Shown in pieces: positions 24,799 to 33,618 of a stretch of DNA of 41,110 nucleotides; position 1 is the first letter of the stretch, and each line of letters starts with the position of its first letter. Source of the DNA: SAR202 cluster bacterium (GTDB lineage: Bacteria; Chloroflexota; Dehalococcoidia; Lucifugimonadales; UBA1123); the NCBI GenBank assembly GCA_030752795.1, contig JASMDM010000086.1, positions 1-41,110 of the forward strand, given 5' to 3'. Position numbers and translations under genes: made by a program. The notes beneath the pieces were generated by a model. That model was not told the origin of the DNA. It ran no database searches and saw nothing but the letters and a program-made list of their open reading frames with translations.

Positions 24799-26685
24799 AT
24801 GCCACTAGCTGACACGATAGGAACAAATTGGGCCTGGGTTATCCCTGCCCTGTGTGGATCGGCATTCTTCCTCATCTTCTCGTTCCGAAGATTCTTGCCA
24901 GGGCAGGGCGCGTTCATCTCGATTTTCGCGATCCTTGGTGGCTTCATACTTTTCTGGTTCGTTCTCGGCGACTTGCTCACGGACGGTCGCGGACAATTCG
25001 AAATCGACTGGATGACCGTCGGTGAGACGACTCTGAGTTGGGGCGTCGTCGTCGACAAGCTCTCCGCTACGATGCTCGGGCTCGTGACGTTCGTCGCGCT
25101 GCTCGTCCAGGTGTACTCGCTCGGCTACATGAAGCACAACGGCCACGCCGATCCGGGAATCGGCCGCTACTACGCTTTCCATTCTCTGTTCGCCGCCGCG
25201 ATGCTCACGCTGGTCCTGGCAGACAACCTGCTGTTCGTCTACATCGCTTGGGAGCTGGTCGGCCTTGGTTCGTACTTGCTCATCGGGTTCTGGTACGAGC
25301 GCCGCACGGCCGCCGAAGCCGCGAAGAAGGCGTTCATCACGACGCGAATCGGCGACGTGGGGTTGCTGATCGGCATCATCATGCTGTTCAAGGCGACGGG
25401 CACGTTCGACATTAGCGCCATAATTCACGCCGCCGAACAGGGAGGCGTCGAAAACACGACGCTGAACATCGCGGTGTTCCTGATCTTCCTCGGGGCGATG
25501 GGAAAGTCGGCCCAGTTCCCGTTCCACGTCTGGCTTCCCGACGCCATGGAGGGCCCGACGCCGGTCAGCGCGCTCATCCACGCGGCAACGATGGTCGCGG
25601 CGGGCGTGTACTTGGTGGCCAGATTGCTGCCGCTGTTCGAGCTCACGCCGAACGTGCTGACGTTCGTGGCAGCCATAGGTTTGTTCACGTTCCTGTTCGC
25701 CGGGTCGATGGCCCTGGTGATGACCGACATCAAGCGTGTGCTGGCTTATTCGACGATCAGCCACCTGGGACTGATGATGCTTGCGCTGGGCGCCGGAGCA
25801 CTTGGCGCTGCGATCTTCCACCTCATGGTGCACGGCGTCTCCAAGGCGCTACTGTTCCTGGGCGCGGGCAGCGTTATGCACGGAATGGACGACGAGACCA
25901 ACATGTGGAAGATGGGCGGCCTCAGGCACAAGATGCCAGTGACGGCCTGGACCTTCGTGATTGGCGCGGCGTCGCTTGCCGGCATTGCGCCGCTTGCCGG
26001 GTTCTTCAGCAAGGACGAGGTGCTGTTGCACGTCCTCGACCATCGCAACCCGGTCTTCATCGGACTCGCGCTGGCCGGGGTCGTTCTGAGCGCGTTGTAC
26101 ATGGCTCGCGTCGTGTTCGCGGTGTTCTTCGGATCGCAGAAGCCCGAGAACGAGAATGTCCACGAATCGCCGCCGACGATGATAGTGCCGCTGATTTTCT
26201 TGGCCGTCTGCGCCGCGACCGTCGGCTTCCTCGCTTTCGAGGTCGGCAGCGATTACCACGGATTCGGCGGTTTCCTCGAAGGACGCGGCGAATTCGAGCT
26301 TCGAATCTGGCTCACGGCTGCTTCGCTGGTGCTGGCGTTGCTCGGCGTGTGGCTCGGTTGGTCCGTCTACGTTCGCGGCACGATCTCGCACAAGCGGCTG
26401 ACGCAGCGATTCCCGTTCGTTCACCGGTTGCTCGTCAACAAGTATTATCTCGACGACGCGATCCAGTGGATAATTAACAAGATTGTGTTGACGCTCGGAA
26501 GAGCCATCGCCGTATTTGACCGATCCGTAATCAACGACACCGGGGTCGACGGGACTGGTTTTTCAGTCTGGAGCTCGGCCAGGCTGCTGCGGCTGATCCA
26601 AACCGGACGATTTTACAACTACGGCATGGCCATGGCCCTCGGGTTTGTAGGCTTGGCCTTGATTTGGTGGGTAGTGCAAACCTGA
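24799..26685 (+). CDS. nuoL: NADH-quinone oxidoreductase subunit L
   Basis: Largest antiporter-like proton-pumping subunit (ND5). The 628-residue product has the conserved Glu and Lys in the pump core (YIAWELVGLGSYLLIGFW; MGKSAQFPFHVWLPDAMEGPTPVSALIHAATMVAAGVYL), the broken-helix region SRMALVMTDIKRVLAYSTISHLGLM-like segment, HGVSKALLFLGAGSVMH, and a C-terminal part compatible with the lateral amphipathic helix (KYYLDDAIQWIINKIV). It follows nuoK after 19 nt, and 60 nt separate it from nuoM. Confidence 0.95.
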   Translation: MPLADTIGTNWAWVIPALCGSAFFLIFSFRRFLPGQGAFISIFAILGGFILFWFVLGDLLTDGRGQFEIDWMTVGETTLSWGVVVDKLSATMLGLVTFVALLVQVYSLGYMKHNGHADPGIGRYYAFHSLFAAAMLTLVLADNLLFVYIAWELVGLGSYLLIGFWYERRTAAEAAKKAFITTRIGDVGLLIGIIMLFKATGTFDISAIIHAAEQGGVENTTLNIAVFLIFLGAMGKSAQFPFHVWLPDAMEGPTPVSALIHAATMVAAGVYLVARLLPLFELTPNVLTFVAAIGLFTFLFAGSMALVMTDIKRVLAYSTISHLGLMMLALGAGALGAAIFHLMVHGVSKALLFLGAGSVMHGMDDETNMWKMGGLRHKMPVTAWTFVIGAASLAGIAPLAGFFSKDEVLLHVLDHRNPVFIGLALAGVVLSALYMARVVFAVFFGSQKPENENVHESPPTMIVPLIFLAVCAATVGFLAFEVGSDYHGFGGFLEGRGEFELRIWLTAASLVLALLGVWLGWSVYVRGTISHKRLTQRFPFVHRLLVNKYYLDDAIQWIINKIVLTLGRAIAVFDRSVINDTGVDGTGFSVWSSARLLRLIQTGRFYNYGMAMALGFVGLALIWWVVQT

Positions 26686-26745
26686 TCGCGATTCCGGCCG
26701 AGGATAGATTTCGAGCCGGAAGAGGTCAGATAAGCACAACGTATT

Positions 26746-28272
26746 ATGGAAACATTCGACTCATACGCGCTGTTCCTGCTGATCGTTGTCCCGTTGATCG
26801 GGGCCGCGGTCATCATGCTCACTCCGAGTCGCCTGGCGCAAGCGATTCGCTGGGCGGCGACTGCCGCAGCCTCGGTGAATCTGCTGCTGTCTTTCTACAT
26901 ATTCGCCGCTTACGACTACGAAGAAGGCGGTTTCCAGTTTCTGCGAGTATGGGATTGGATCCAGATCCCGGGCCCATGGGAACACGGCGACAAGGCGATC
27001 ACGCTCAATCTCGGCATGGACGGCATCGCGGCGCCGATGGTTCTGTTGACAGGAATCGTGCTGTTCACGGGCGTTCTTATATCGTGGAGAATCGCCAATC
27101 GCAACAAAGATTTCTTCATTCTCTACTTGCTACTGCTGGCGGGCGTGTTCGGCGTGTTCGTGTCTGTCGACATGTTCTTTTTCTTCTTCTTCTACGAACT
27201 CGCGGTGCTGCCGATGTACATGCTCATCGGGATATGGGGATCGAGCTCGACGTTCGCGACCTTCTCACGCACCAAAGAGTACAGCGCCATGAAGTTGATG
27301 CTGTTCCTCGTGGCTGGGAGCGTGCTGGTTTGGATCGCAATCATGGCGATCTTCGTCGAGGCCGGACTCGGAACGTTCAACCTGATGGAGTTGCAACACG
27401 TCACTTTCGACAACAATTTCCAACGGGTGTTCTTCCCGTTCCTGATGATCGGCTTTGGGGTCCTCGCGGGCCTTTGGCCGTTCCACACTTGGTCGCCGGA
27501 CGGTCACGTTGCCGCGCCAACCGCCGTCAGCATGGTCCACGCCGGAGTGCTGATGAAACTCGGCGCGTTCGGCATCATCCGCGTCGGCATGCTGCTCTTG
27601 CCGGAAGGCGCACAAGACTGGATGCCCGTCCTGATCGCTCTGGGAACCGTCAACGTGCTTTACGGCGCATGGTCAGCCCTCGGACAGACCGACCTCAAGT
27701 ACGTCATCGGTTACTCCAGCGTCAGCCACATGGGCTACGTGATGATGGGCCTGGCCACGCTGCACTCGCTGGGCGTCGCGGGCGCCGTGCTCCAGATGCT
27801 CTCCCACGGACTGATGACAGCCCTCTTCTTCGCGGTCGTCGGCGTGGTCTACGACCGGACGCACACTCGAGACATGACGGTGCTGGACGGCCTGGCGAAG
27901 CGTATGGGCTTCACGGCGGTGTTCTTCGCTCTCGCCGGTCTGGCGTCGCTCGGACTGCCGGGGCTTAGCGGGTTCGTGGCCGAGCTCCTCGTGTTCCTCG
28001 GGTTGTTCCACACGTACCCGATTCTGGGCGTGCTCGGAATCATTGGCGCGGGCATAACCGCCGTGTACATCCTGCGATTACTGGCAAGGGTGTTCTTCGG
28101 TCCGATCAGCGAACGATGGCAAGACCAAACCGACGCATCGGGCGTCGAGCGCATAGCCGCGATCGTACTGGCAGGGTTCATCCTGCTCGTCGGGTTGTTC
28201 CCGTTCCCGTTCATTAGAATCATCAACGTCGGCGTATCGGAACTTCTGGCACGTTTCGAGGGGGTGGGATGA
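26746..28272 (+). CDS. nuoM: NADH-quinone oxidoreductase subunit M
   Basis: Antiporter-like proton-pumping subunit (ND4). The 508-residue product has FFFFFYELAVLPMYMLIGIWG (conserved Glu), FGVLAGLWPFHTWSPDGHVA followed by APTAVSMVHAGVLMKLGAFG (the Lys-bearing broken helix), KYVIGYSSVSHMGYVMMG and HGLMTALFFAVVGVVYDR. About 14 hydrophobic helices are expected. It ends with ATGA, overlapping the nuoN ATG by 4 nt. Confidence 0.95.
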   Translation: METFDSYALFLLIVVPLIGAAVIMLTPSRLAQAIRWAATAAASVNLLLSFYIFAAYDYEEGGFQFLRVWDWIQIPGPWEHGDKAITLNLGMDGIAAPMVLLTGIVLFTGVLISWRIANRNKDFFILYLLLLAGVFGVFVSVDMFFFFFFYELAVLPMYMLIGIWGSSSTFATFSRTKEYSAMKLMLFLVAGSVLVWIAIMAIFVEAGLGTFNLMELQHVTFDNNFQRVFFPFLMIGFGVLAGLWPFHTWSPDGHVAAPTAVSMVHAGVLMKLGAFGIIRVGMLLLPEGAQDWMPVLIALGTVNVLYGAWSALGQTDLKYVIGYSSVSHMGYVMMGLATLHSLGVAGAVLQMLSHGLMTALFFAVVGVVYDRTHTRDMTVLDGLAKRMGFTAVFFALAGLASLGLPGLSGFVAELLVFLGLFHTYPILGVLGIIGAGITAVYILRLLARVFFGPISERWQDQTDASGVERIAAIVLAGFILLVGLFPFPFIRIINVGVSELLARFEGVG

Positions 28273-29780
28273 ACGTAAACTTCGCCCTTCTGCTGCCCGA
28301 GTTCCTGGTCATGGGATTGGCGTTCGCCATCTTGACGGCCGACTTCTTCCTGAAGATCGACCGGAAGCACTTCCTTGGCTACCTGGCTGCGTTAGGTCTG
28401 ATCGGCATCCTGGCATTCACCCTGGCGTACCAATGGGACCGTCGGGACGACCTGTACCAAGGCCTGATCATGGTGGATGCGTACTCGCTCTTCTTCAAGG
28501 GATTCTTCTTGGTCCTGGGCGTGATCGTGGTCCTAACGTCCGTGGACTACGTGAAACGGCACATCGAGTATCCGGGCGAGTACTACGGCATCATAGTATT
28601 CACAATCGTCGGCATGATGCTCATGGCCGCTTCGGGCGAGCTCCTGACGGCATACATTTCGCTCGAGCTGCTCAGTTTTGGATTGTACGTGCTTGTTTCA
28701 TTCGACCGATACAACCCGAAGTCGAATGAGGGCGGCGCAAAGTACATACTGCTCGGCGCGTTCTCATCGGCTCTGATGCTTTACGGGATCAGCCAGGTTT
28801 ACGGATTGACCGGTTCCACGCGATTCGACGACATCAGCATGGCAATTGCCGCGGGTCGCGACATCTCACCTGGACTGATCGTCGGGATCGTGATGATCAT
28901 CGCGGGATTGGGTTTCAAAGTCGCGGCGGTCCCGTTCCACATGTGGGCGCCGGATGCATACGAGGGGGCGCCGATCCCCGTGACGGCCTACCTCGCTGTC
29001 GGCTCGAAGGCCGCGGCGTTTGCTCTCGCGATTCGATTCTTCATCGCCGCGTTGATACCGGCGATCTCGGACTGGCAGCTCATCATCGTGATCCTGGCAG
29101 CGCTGACGATGACGCTTGGAAACGTGGTGGCGTTGACACAGCGGAACATTAAGCGTCTCTTGGCGTACTCGAGCATTGGTCATGTGGGCTACATGTTGGT
29201 CGGAGTCGCAGCTCTTGCCGCCCTGGCGCAAAACGACAATCCCATTGTCCATTTCTCTCACCTGGCGACTAACGGACTGATGCTTCACATGGTCGCCTAC
29301 GGAATCACCAACATGGCCGCGTTCGGCGCTATAACGGCAATTTTCAACGCGACTGGCAAAGACGACATCGAAGATCTGGCGGGCCTTGCTCAGCGATCAC
29401 CCTTTATCGCGATGGTGCTCACCGCCGCGCTGTTCTCGCTGGCCGGGTTGCCGATATTTGCGGGGTTCGTCTCGAAGTTCTACCTGTTCAACGCGGCAGC
29501 GACGCAAGGGTTGTTGTGGCTGGCCGGCTTGGCCATCTTCACCAGCCTGATATCGCTGTACTACTACTTGAACGTCATAAGGGTCATGCACATCTCGGAA
29601 CCGACCGATTCGTCACGCATTGCCGTCCCGCGGCTCACAATCGGAGTTCTCGCCGTTCTGTTCGTGGCGATGTTGGTCGTAGGCGTCTACCCGGCGCCGC
29701 TGCTCGAGGCTATCCAGGAGGCCTCCGACGCGGTGCTGTCGTCGGACAGCATTCTCCGATTGGCGGGCTTGCCGAACTGA
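28269..29780 (+). CDS. nuoN: NADH-quinone oxidoreductase subunit N
   Basis: Third antiporter-like subunit (ND2). The 503-residue product has SGELLTAYISLELLSFGLYVLVSF (conserved Glu), GLGFKVAAVPFHMWAPDAYEGAPIPVTAYLAVGSKAAAF (Lys-bearing helix), IKRLLAYSSIGHVGYMLVG and SLAGLPIFAGFVSKFYLF. It is the last gene of the cluster and is followed by a terminator at 29832. No nuoE, nuoF or nuoG is present before or after it. Confidence 0.95.
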   Translation: MNVNFALLLPEFLVMGLAFAILTADFFLKIDRKHFLGYLAALGLIGILAFTLAYQWDRRDDLYQGLIMVDAYSLFFKGFFLVLGVIVVLTSVDYVKRHIEYPGEYYGIIVFTIVGMMLMAASGELLTAYISLELLSFGLYVLVSFDRYNPKSNEGGAKYILLGAFSSALMLYGISQVYGLTGSTRFDDISMAIAAGRDISPGLIVGIVMIIAGLGFKVAAVPFHMWAPDAYEGAPIPVTAYLAVGSKAAAFALAIRFFIAALIPAISDWQLIIVILAALTMTLGNVVALTQRNIKRLLAYSSIGHVGYMLVGVAALAALAQNDNPIVHFSHLATNGLMLHMVAYGITNMAAFGAITAIFNATGKDDIEDLAGLAQRSPFIAMVLTAALFSLAGLPIFAGFVSKFYLFNAAATQGLLWLAGLAIFTSLISLYYYLNVIRVMHISEPTDSSRIAVPRLTIGVLAVLFVAMLVVGVYPAPLLEAIQEASDAVLSSDSILRLAGLPN

Positions 29781-29831
29781 CAACCGCGTGTTGCACCCGA
29801 CAGCGCTCAACCGATAGACTATTTCGTTAGG

Positions 29832-29854
29832 CGGCCATGAACTATGGCCGTTTT
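29832..29854 (+). terminator. terminator of the nuo operon
   Basis: CGGCCAT-GAACT-ATGGCCG is a perfect 7-bp stem followed by TTTT, 51 nt after the nuoN stop. A possible promoter (TTGCAC, 18 bp, TAGACT; 29791-29820) lies just before it, so a transcript for the deacetylase gene started there would have to pass this hairpin. Confidence 0.75.
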
Positions 29855-29882
29855 CGATTTTCCGGCAGGAGGGGGACCGTAG

Positions 29883-30602
29883 ATGACGGACGAGGAAAAG
29901 TTCTCGCGAGGAATGGTAGTTGTGGCGCACGCGGACGACGCCGAATACGGCTGTTCCGGCACCGTGGCGAAATTGTGTGCCGAGGGTTGGGAGATGGTGT
30001 ACGTGATGTGCACCGACGGATCGAAGGGCAGCAGCGACCGCGAGGTCTCGCAGCAAGAGCTGGCCGCCACCAGACGGCAAGAGCAGATCAACGCTGGCAA
30101 GGCGCTCGGCCTCAAGGACGTCGTGTTCCTGGACTACCCTGACAGCTACCTGCAGCCCACCCTCGAGGTTCGGCGGGACATCGCCCGCGAGATCAGGCGA
30201 CACAAACCCGATGTCGTGCTGTGCCAATACCCGATGCGCAACCTAGACGGCGGATGGGGCGTCGGTCACCCGGACCACATGGCGGCGGGCGAAGCGGCTC
30301 TGGCGGCCGTGTTCCCCACCGCTCGAGATCACATGACATTCCCCGAACTCCTAGAGCAGGGTTTCGAGCCGCACAAAGTGGCCGAGGTATGGATCATGGG
30401 CCACCCCGAGCCAGATCATTTCGTCGACGTGACCGACCACCTCGAAACCGCTGCCAAAGGGCTCGCGGAGCACGTCTCGCAAACCGGCGGTCGCCCGCCA
30501 GAGGAGCTCGTCGATCGCATGCGCGATGGCCGTCGAGGACGAGGCGTGGGCAGGGGCATGCAGCACGCCGAGGCCTTTCGGAAGATTACCTTCTGGCGGT
30601 AG
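29883..30602 (+). CDS. PIG-L family deacetylase
   Basis: LmbE/MshB-type zinc-dependent deacetylase acting on N-acetylglucosamine-like or related small molecules. The 239-residue product has the first metal motif AHADDAE at 15-21 (usually AHPDDE) with His16, Asp18 and Asp19, and the second motif GHPDHMAAG at 128-136 with His129 and His132. The Rossmann-like core (VYVMCTDGSKG; DVVFLDYPDSYLQPT) is typical. ATG at 29883 has AGGAGGGG upstream. The true substrate is unknown: mycothiol or bacillithiol steps, GlcNAc-lipids and antibiotic precursors are all known in the family. It stands alone after the nuo terminator. Confidence 0.87.
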   Translation: MTDEEKFSRGMVVVAHADDAEYGCSGTVAKLCAEGWEMVYVMCTDGSKGSSDREVSQQELAATRRQEQINAGKALGLKDVVFLDYPDSYLQPTLEVRRDIAREIRRHKPDVVLCQYPMRNLDGGWGVGHPDHMAAGEAALAAVFPTARDHMTFPELLEQGFEPHKVAEVWIMGHPEPDHFVDVTDHLETAAKGLAEHVSQTGGRPPEELVDRMRDGRRGRGVGRGMQHAEAFRKITFWR

Positions 30603-30757
30603 GGCGCGGGGTTGTCTCGGGGAGAAGCGACTCAAGGGACATCAGGGACCGAAGGGATTCGCTCGCCACTCAAACTGGACAGGGACTAAAAGCGGGGCCG
30701 GATGCTTGACATCAGCCCCGCATATCATTCAACGGCGATTGTCTTGTCGCTTGCCAA

Positions 30758-30946
30758 TCACGCTCCGTACGTCGCGCACTGGTGGATGTCTTCTCTTTCC
30801 AGCGCAGGATATTCACGCAGAACGTCTTCGACGCTGTATCCGTTCCCCAGCAGCTTTAGTATGAACGACACTGTGACCCGTGTCCCGCGCACCGCCGGCA
30901 TGCTCTGGCATACATTGGGATCAACTGTTATGCGTTCGATGTTCAT
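30758..30946 (-). CDS. DUF433 domain protein (orphan antitoxin-like)
   Basis: A 62-residue protein with the DUF433 pattern: RITVDPNVCQSMPAVRGTRVTVSFILKLLGNGYSVEDVLREYPALEREDIHQC. It is a small winged-helix-like domain found in VapB45-type antitoxins. The family's usual second motif GGxPxIRGTRI appears as SMPAVRGTRV. Its usual PIN-like toxin partner (DUF5615) is absent: the 155 nt downstream hold no gene. The start could equally be GTG at 30949. It is convergent with the PIG-L gene and just downstream of the large hydroxylase gene on the same strand. Confidence 0.75.
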   Translation of the reverse strand: MNIERITVDPNVCQSMPAVRGTRVTVSFILKLLGNGYSVEDVLREYPALEREDIHQCATYGA

Positions 30947-30974
30947 CACGGTATGTTATAACGCGGGCTGTGCG

Positions 30975-33281
30975 TTAACTCTCCTTCGACGCGATCGCAG
31001 CGCGGATCTTCGCGGGAGTCAGCGGCAGCTCTGTCATTCGGACGCCGATCGCGTTGGACACGGCGTTAGCTACTGCCGCCAGCGGCGGCACAAGCGCGAC
31101 CTCGCCGACGCCACGGGCGCCGAACGGATGGCCTGGATTCGGCACTTCCACGAGCACCGCTTCGATCATCGGCAGGTCAAGGGTTGTCGGGATTCTATAG
31201 TCGAGGAAGCTTGAGTTCAGCATCCGGCCGTCGTTGTCGAAAAAGTACTCCTCGTTCAGCGCCCAGCCGATGCCCTGCACCGCTCCGCCCTGCATCTGCC
31301 CTTCCACGTTCGAAGGATGTATCGCCGTCCCGACGTCTTGGACCGCCGTGTAGCGAAGGACCTGTACCTTGCCGGTGGCGGGGTCGACTTCGACGTCGAT
31401 GACGTGGCAGGCGAAGGCGTTGCCCACGCCACCGGGGTTGACCGTGGCCCGGCCAACGACGGGTCCGCCAGTGCCGTTGAGCCGTTGGGCGAGTTCCTTG
31501 AAGGTCATGCTCAGCTCCGAATCTTGCTTGTGCTTGAGCTCGCCGCCCTCGTATTCGATGTCGTCCTCGTCGACTTCCCAGATTCGGGCCGCGCGTTCGA
31601 TCATCTGACGTTTGACGTCCTCGGCGGCCTGGAAGCAAGCGGTTCCCATCTTGTGAGTTAGGCTACTCCCGCCCGCGCCCGAGCTGTAGCCTATCGAATC
31701 GGTGTCGCCGACGGCGGGCTTCACGTCCGTGGCCTCGATGCCGAGCACTTCCGCGACATGCATCGCCATCACGACGCGCGCTCCGGCCAGGTCTGGCGTG
31801 CCTTCCGTCAGGCTCACGGTGCCGTCGGGGTTGACGCTGGCGATGGCACTGGCCGGGCCGGTCCCATTGAACCAGGCGCCGCTCGCCACGCCACGGCCTT
31901 GGTACGCGCCGTCCAGCGTGGTCTGCGAATGGGCATGGTCTCGCGCCGCCTCCAAGGTTTCGACGTTGCCGATGCGCAGGAATGCGGGTCCGCCGACCTG
32001 GTGGGTCCCTTCTTTGGACGCGTTGAACAACCGAAGTTCGATCGGGTCGATGCCGAGCTCGAGGGCCAACAGATCCATCGCTTGCTCGCTGGCGAACGCG
32101 GCGGCGGGCGATCCGGGAGCGCGGTACGCGCCTGATTTCTGCTTGTTGACCACCACGTCGACGCCCTCAATCAGAGCATTGGAGATGACGTACGGAGCGA
32201 ACATCGTGCGGCAGCCTGAGCCGACCGGCGAGCCGGGGAACGCGCCGGCCTCGTACACGAGATGGGCTTCCGCGGCCGTGATTCGACCGTCGCGCGTCGC
32301 ACCGAGTTTGACGCTGATGTTCGTGCCGGACGCCGGGCCGGTGCCGAGAAAGACATCGGACCTGCTCATGACAATCTTTACCGGCCGTCCCGACTTCTTC
32401 GACAAGAAAGCCGCGGTTGGTTCGAGGTAGACGCCGCCCATCCCTTTGCCGCCGAAACCGCCGCCGATCTCCGTGGGGATCACTTTGATCTTGGACATGG
32501 GCAGATCGAGCATGGTCGCTAGGTGATCCCTGAACGGGAAACTGCCCTGACAACTGGCGTAGACGGTTACGTTGCCGTCTCCAGCCCACAAAGCCGTCGT
32601 CGCATGGGGCTCGATATACCCCTGGTGTACGAACTCGGTGCTGAATGATTCCTCGACCACAACGTCGGCCTCACGGAAGCCTGCTTCGAGGTCGCCTGCA
32701 CGGAACTCGAACCGGTTGGCGAGGTTGGTCGTTTCGCCGATGTCGCCCCAGCCGCCGGCCCTGCGGCTGGCGCTGTCCATCGTCTGCAGCCGTTCATGGA
32801 CCGCCGGAGCGCCGTCAGCCAACGCGGACGCGGCGTCCAGAACCGCGGGCAGAACCTCGTAATCGACATCTATGAGACCGAGCGCCTCTTCGGCGATCGC
32901 CGGGCTCGTCGCGGCTACGGCGGCGACAACGTGGCCGACGTAGAGAACTTTCTCGCGGGCCATCACATTCCGGGTGTAGAAACCGTAATTGACCATGACG
33001 CCTTCTGCCTGGTCGCGAACCTCCGCCGACACCTCTGGCATGTCTTGAGCGGTCACCACGGCGTGCACGCCGAGAAGCTCCAACGCTCGGCTGGCGTCGA
33101 TCGAGCGGATTCTCGCGTGAGCGTGAGGGCTCCGCAGCAGCTTGCCGTGCAATGTGCCGGGCAGGTTGACGTCTGCCCCGAACTTGGCCCTTCCGGTGAC
33201 TTTGTCGTAGCCGTCGTGCCGAATTGGCCGCGTGCCGATTACGTTGAACTGCCGGGTTCCTGCGCTTTGGGTCTGTTGCAT
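30975..33281 (-). CDS. xanthine dehydrogenase-family molybdopterin-binding (large) subunit
   Basis: Molybdenum hydroxylase catalytic subunit of the xanthine dehydrogenase/CoxL superfamily. The 768-residue product has the N-terminal a/b hammerhead domain (YDKVTGRAKFGADVNLPGTLHGKLLRSPHAHARI), GGGFGGKGMG in the cofactor region, GAYRAPGSPAAAFASEQAMD, QGIGWALNEEYFFD, and the C-terminal FGARGVGEVALVPP with the catalytic-type Glu. The active-site loop lacks AYRCSFR, so it is not a form I CO dehydrogenase; the substrate is unknown. The iron-sulfur (CoxS) and FAD (CoxM) subunits are not encoded nearby. ATG at 33281 has GGAGG 7 nt upstream and is preferred over 33308. It lies 25 nt upstream of DUF433. 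Confidence 0.9.
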   Translation of the reverse strand: MQQTQSAGTRQFNVIGTRPIRHDGYDKVTGRAKFGADVNLPGTLHGKLLRSPHAHARIRSIDASRALELLGVHAVVTAQDMPEVSAEVRDQAEGVMVNYGFYTRNVMAREKVLYVGHVVAAVAATSPAIAEEALGLIDVDYEVLPAVLDAASALADGAPAVHERLQTMDSASRRAGGWGDIGETTNLANRFEFRAGDLEAGFREADVVVEESFSTEFVHQGYIEPHATTALWAGDGNVTVYASCQGSFPFRDHLATMLDLPMSKIKVIPTEIGGGFGGKGMGGVYLEPTAAFLSKKSGRPVKIVMSRSDVFLGTGPASGTNISVKLGATRDGRITAAEAHLVYEAGAFPGSPVGSGCRTMFAPYVISNALIEGVDVVVNKQKSGAYRAPGSPAAAFASEQAMDLLALELGIDPIELRLFNASKEGTHQVGGPAFLRIGNVETLEAARDHAHSQTTLDGAYQGRGVASGAWFNGTGPASAIASVNPDGTVSLTEGTPDLAGARVVMAMHVAEVLGIEATDVKPAVGDTDSIGYSSGAGGSSLTHKMGTACFQAAEDVKRQMIERAARIWEVDEDDIEYEGGELKHKQDSELSMTFKELAQRLNGTGGPVVGRATVNPGGVGNAFACHVIDVEVDPATGKVQVLRYTAVQDVGTAIHPSNVEGQMQGGAVQGIGWALNEEYFFDNDGRMLNSSFLDYRIPTTLDLPMIEAVLVEVPNPGHPFGARGVGEVALVPPLAAVANAVSNAIGVRMTELPLTPAKIRAAIASKES

Positions 33282-33339
33282 TCTGATTCCTCCACCATCG
33301 ATCGCCAATCAGTCAAAGGTCGGCGTTTTGCCTGGCCGT

Positions 33340-33369
33340 AATCTATCACACAGGCCGTGAGCAGGTCAT
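33340..33369 (-). promoter_or_regulatory. possible promoter of the hydroxylase gene
   Basis: On the minus strand ATGACC and TAGATT are separated by 18 bp, giving a start near 33333, about 50 nt before the ATG. Confidence 0.4.
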
Positions 33370-33460
33370 ATGGGTCTTTGCGGAGAAGCTGGGGCATGGC
33401 GACGGCGTTCCGTGCCGGCGTCAAGTGGTGCGTGACGACTACGGCGGCATGTATTCAGCT

Positions 33461-33489
33461 TTGACCGAGGGACAAAGCAGTGTTAATCT
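33461..33489 (+). promoter_or_regulatory. promoter of the phosphodiesterase gene
   Basis: TTGACC, 17-bp spacer, TAATCT; predicted start near 33496. Apart from this and the divergent promoter I see nothing in 33282-33618. Confidence 0.6.
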
Positions 33490-33618
33490 CTGGGCAGCGT
33501 CGGGTATAGTGTATGTTTGAACGAGAATTCATCTATTTCGGCTACGGTTGCCGTCTGGGCATGGGCGGGCGACTGCCATGCGGAAATTACGCCTGGCGTC
33601 CATAAGGAAGTGCGACGT

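Noticed and set aside
30603..30757. A PIN-like toxin partner for DUF433
   Set aside because: No frame of adequate length or matching motif follows the DUF433 stop.
30975..33281. Form I CO dehydrogenase large subunit
   Set aside because: The active-site loop lacks AYRCSFR and no coxM or coxS lies nearby.
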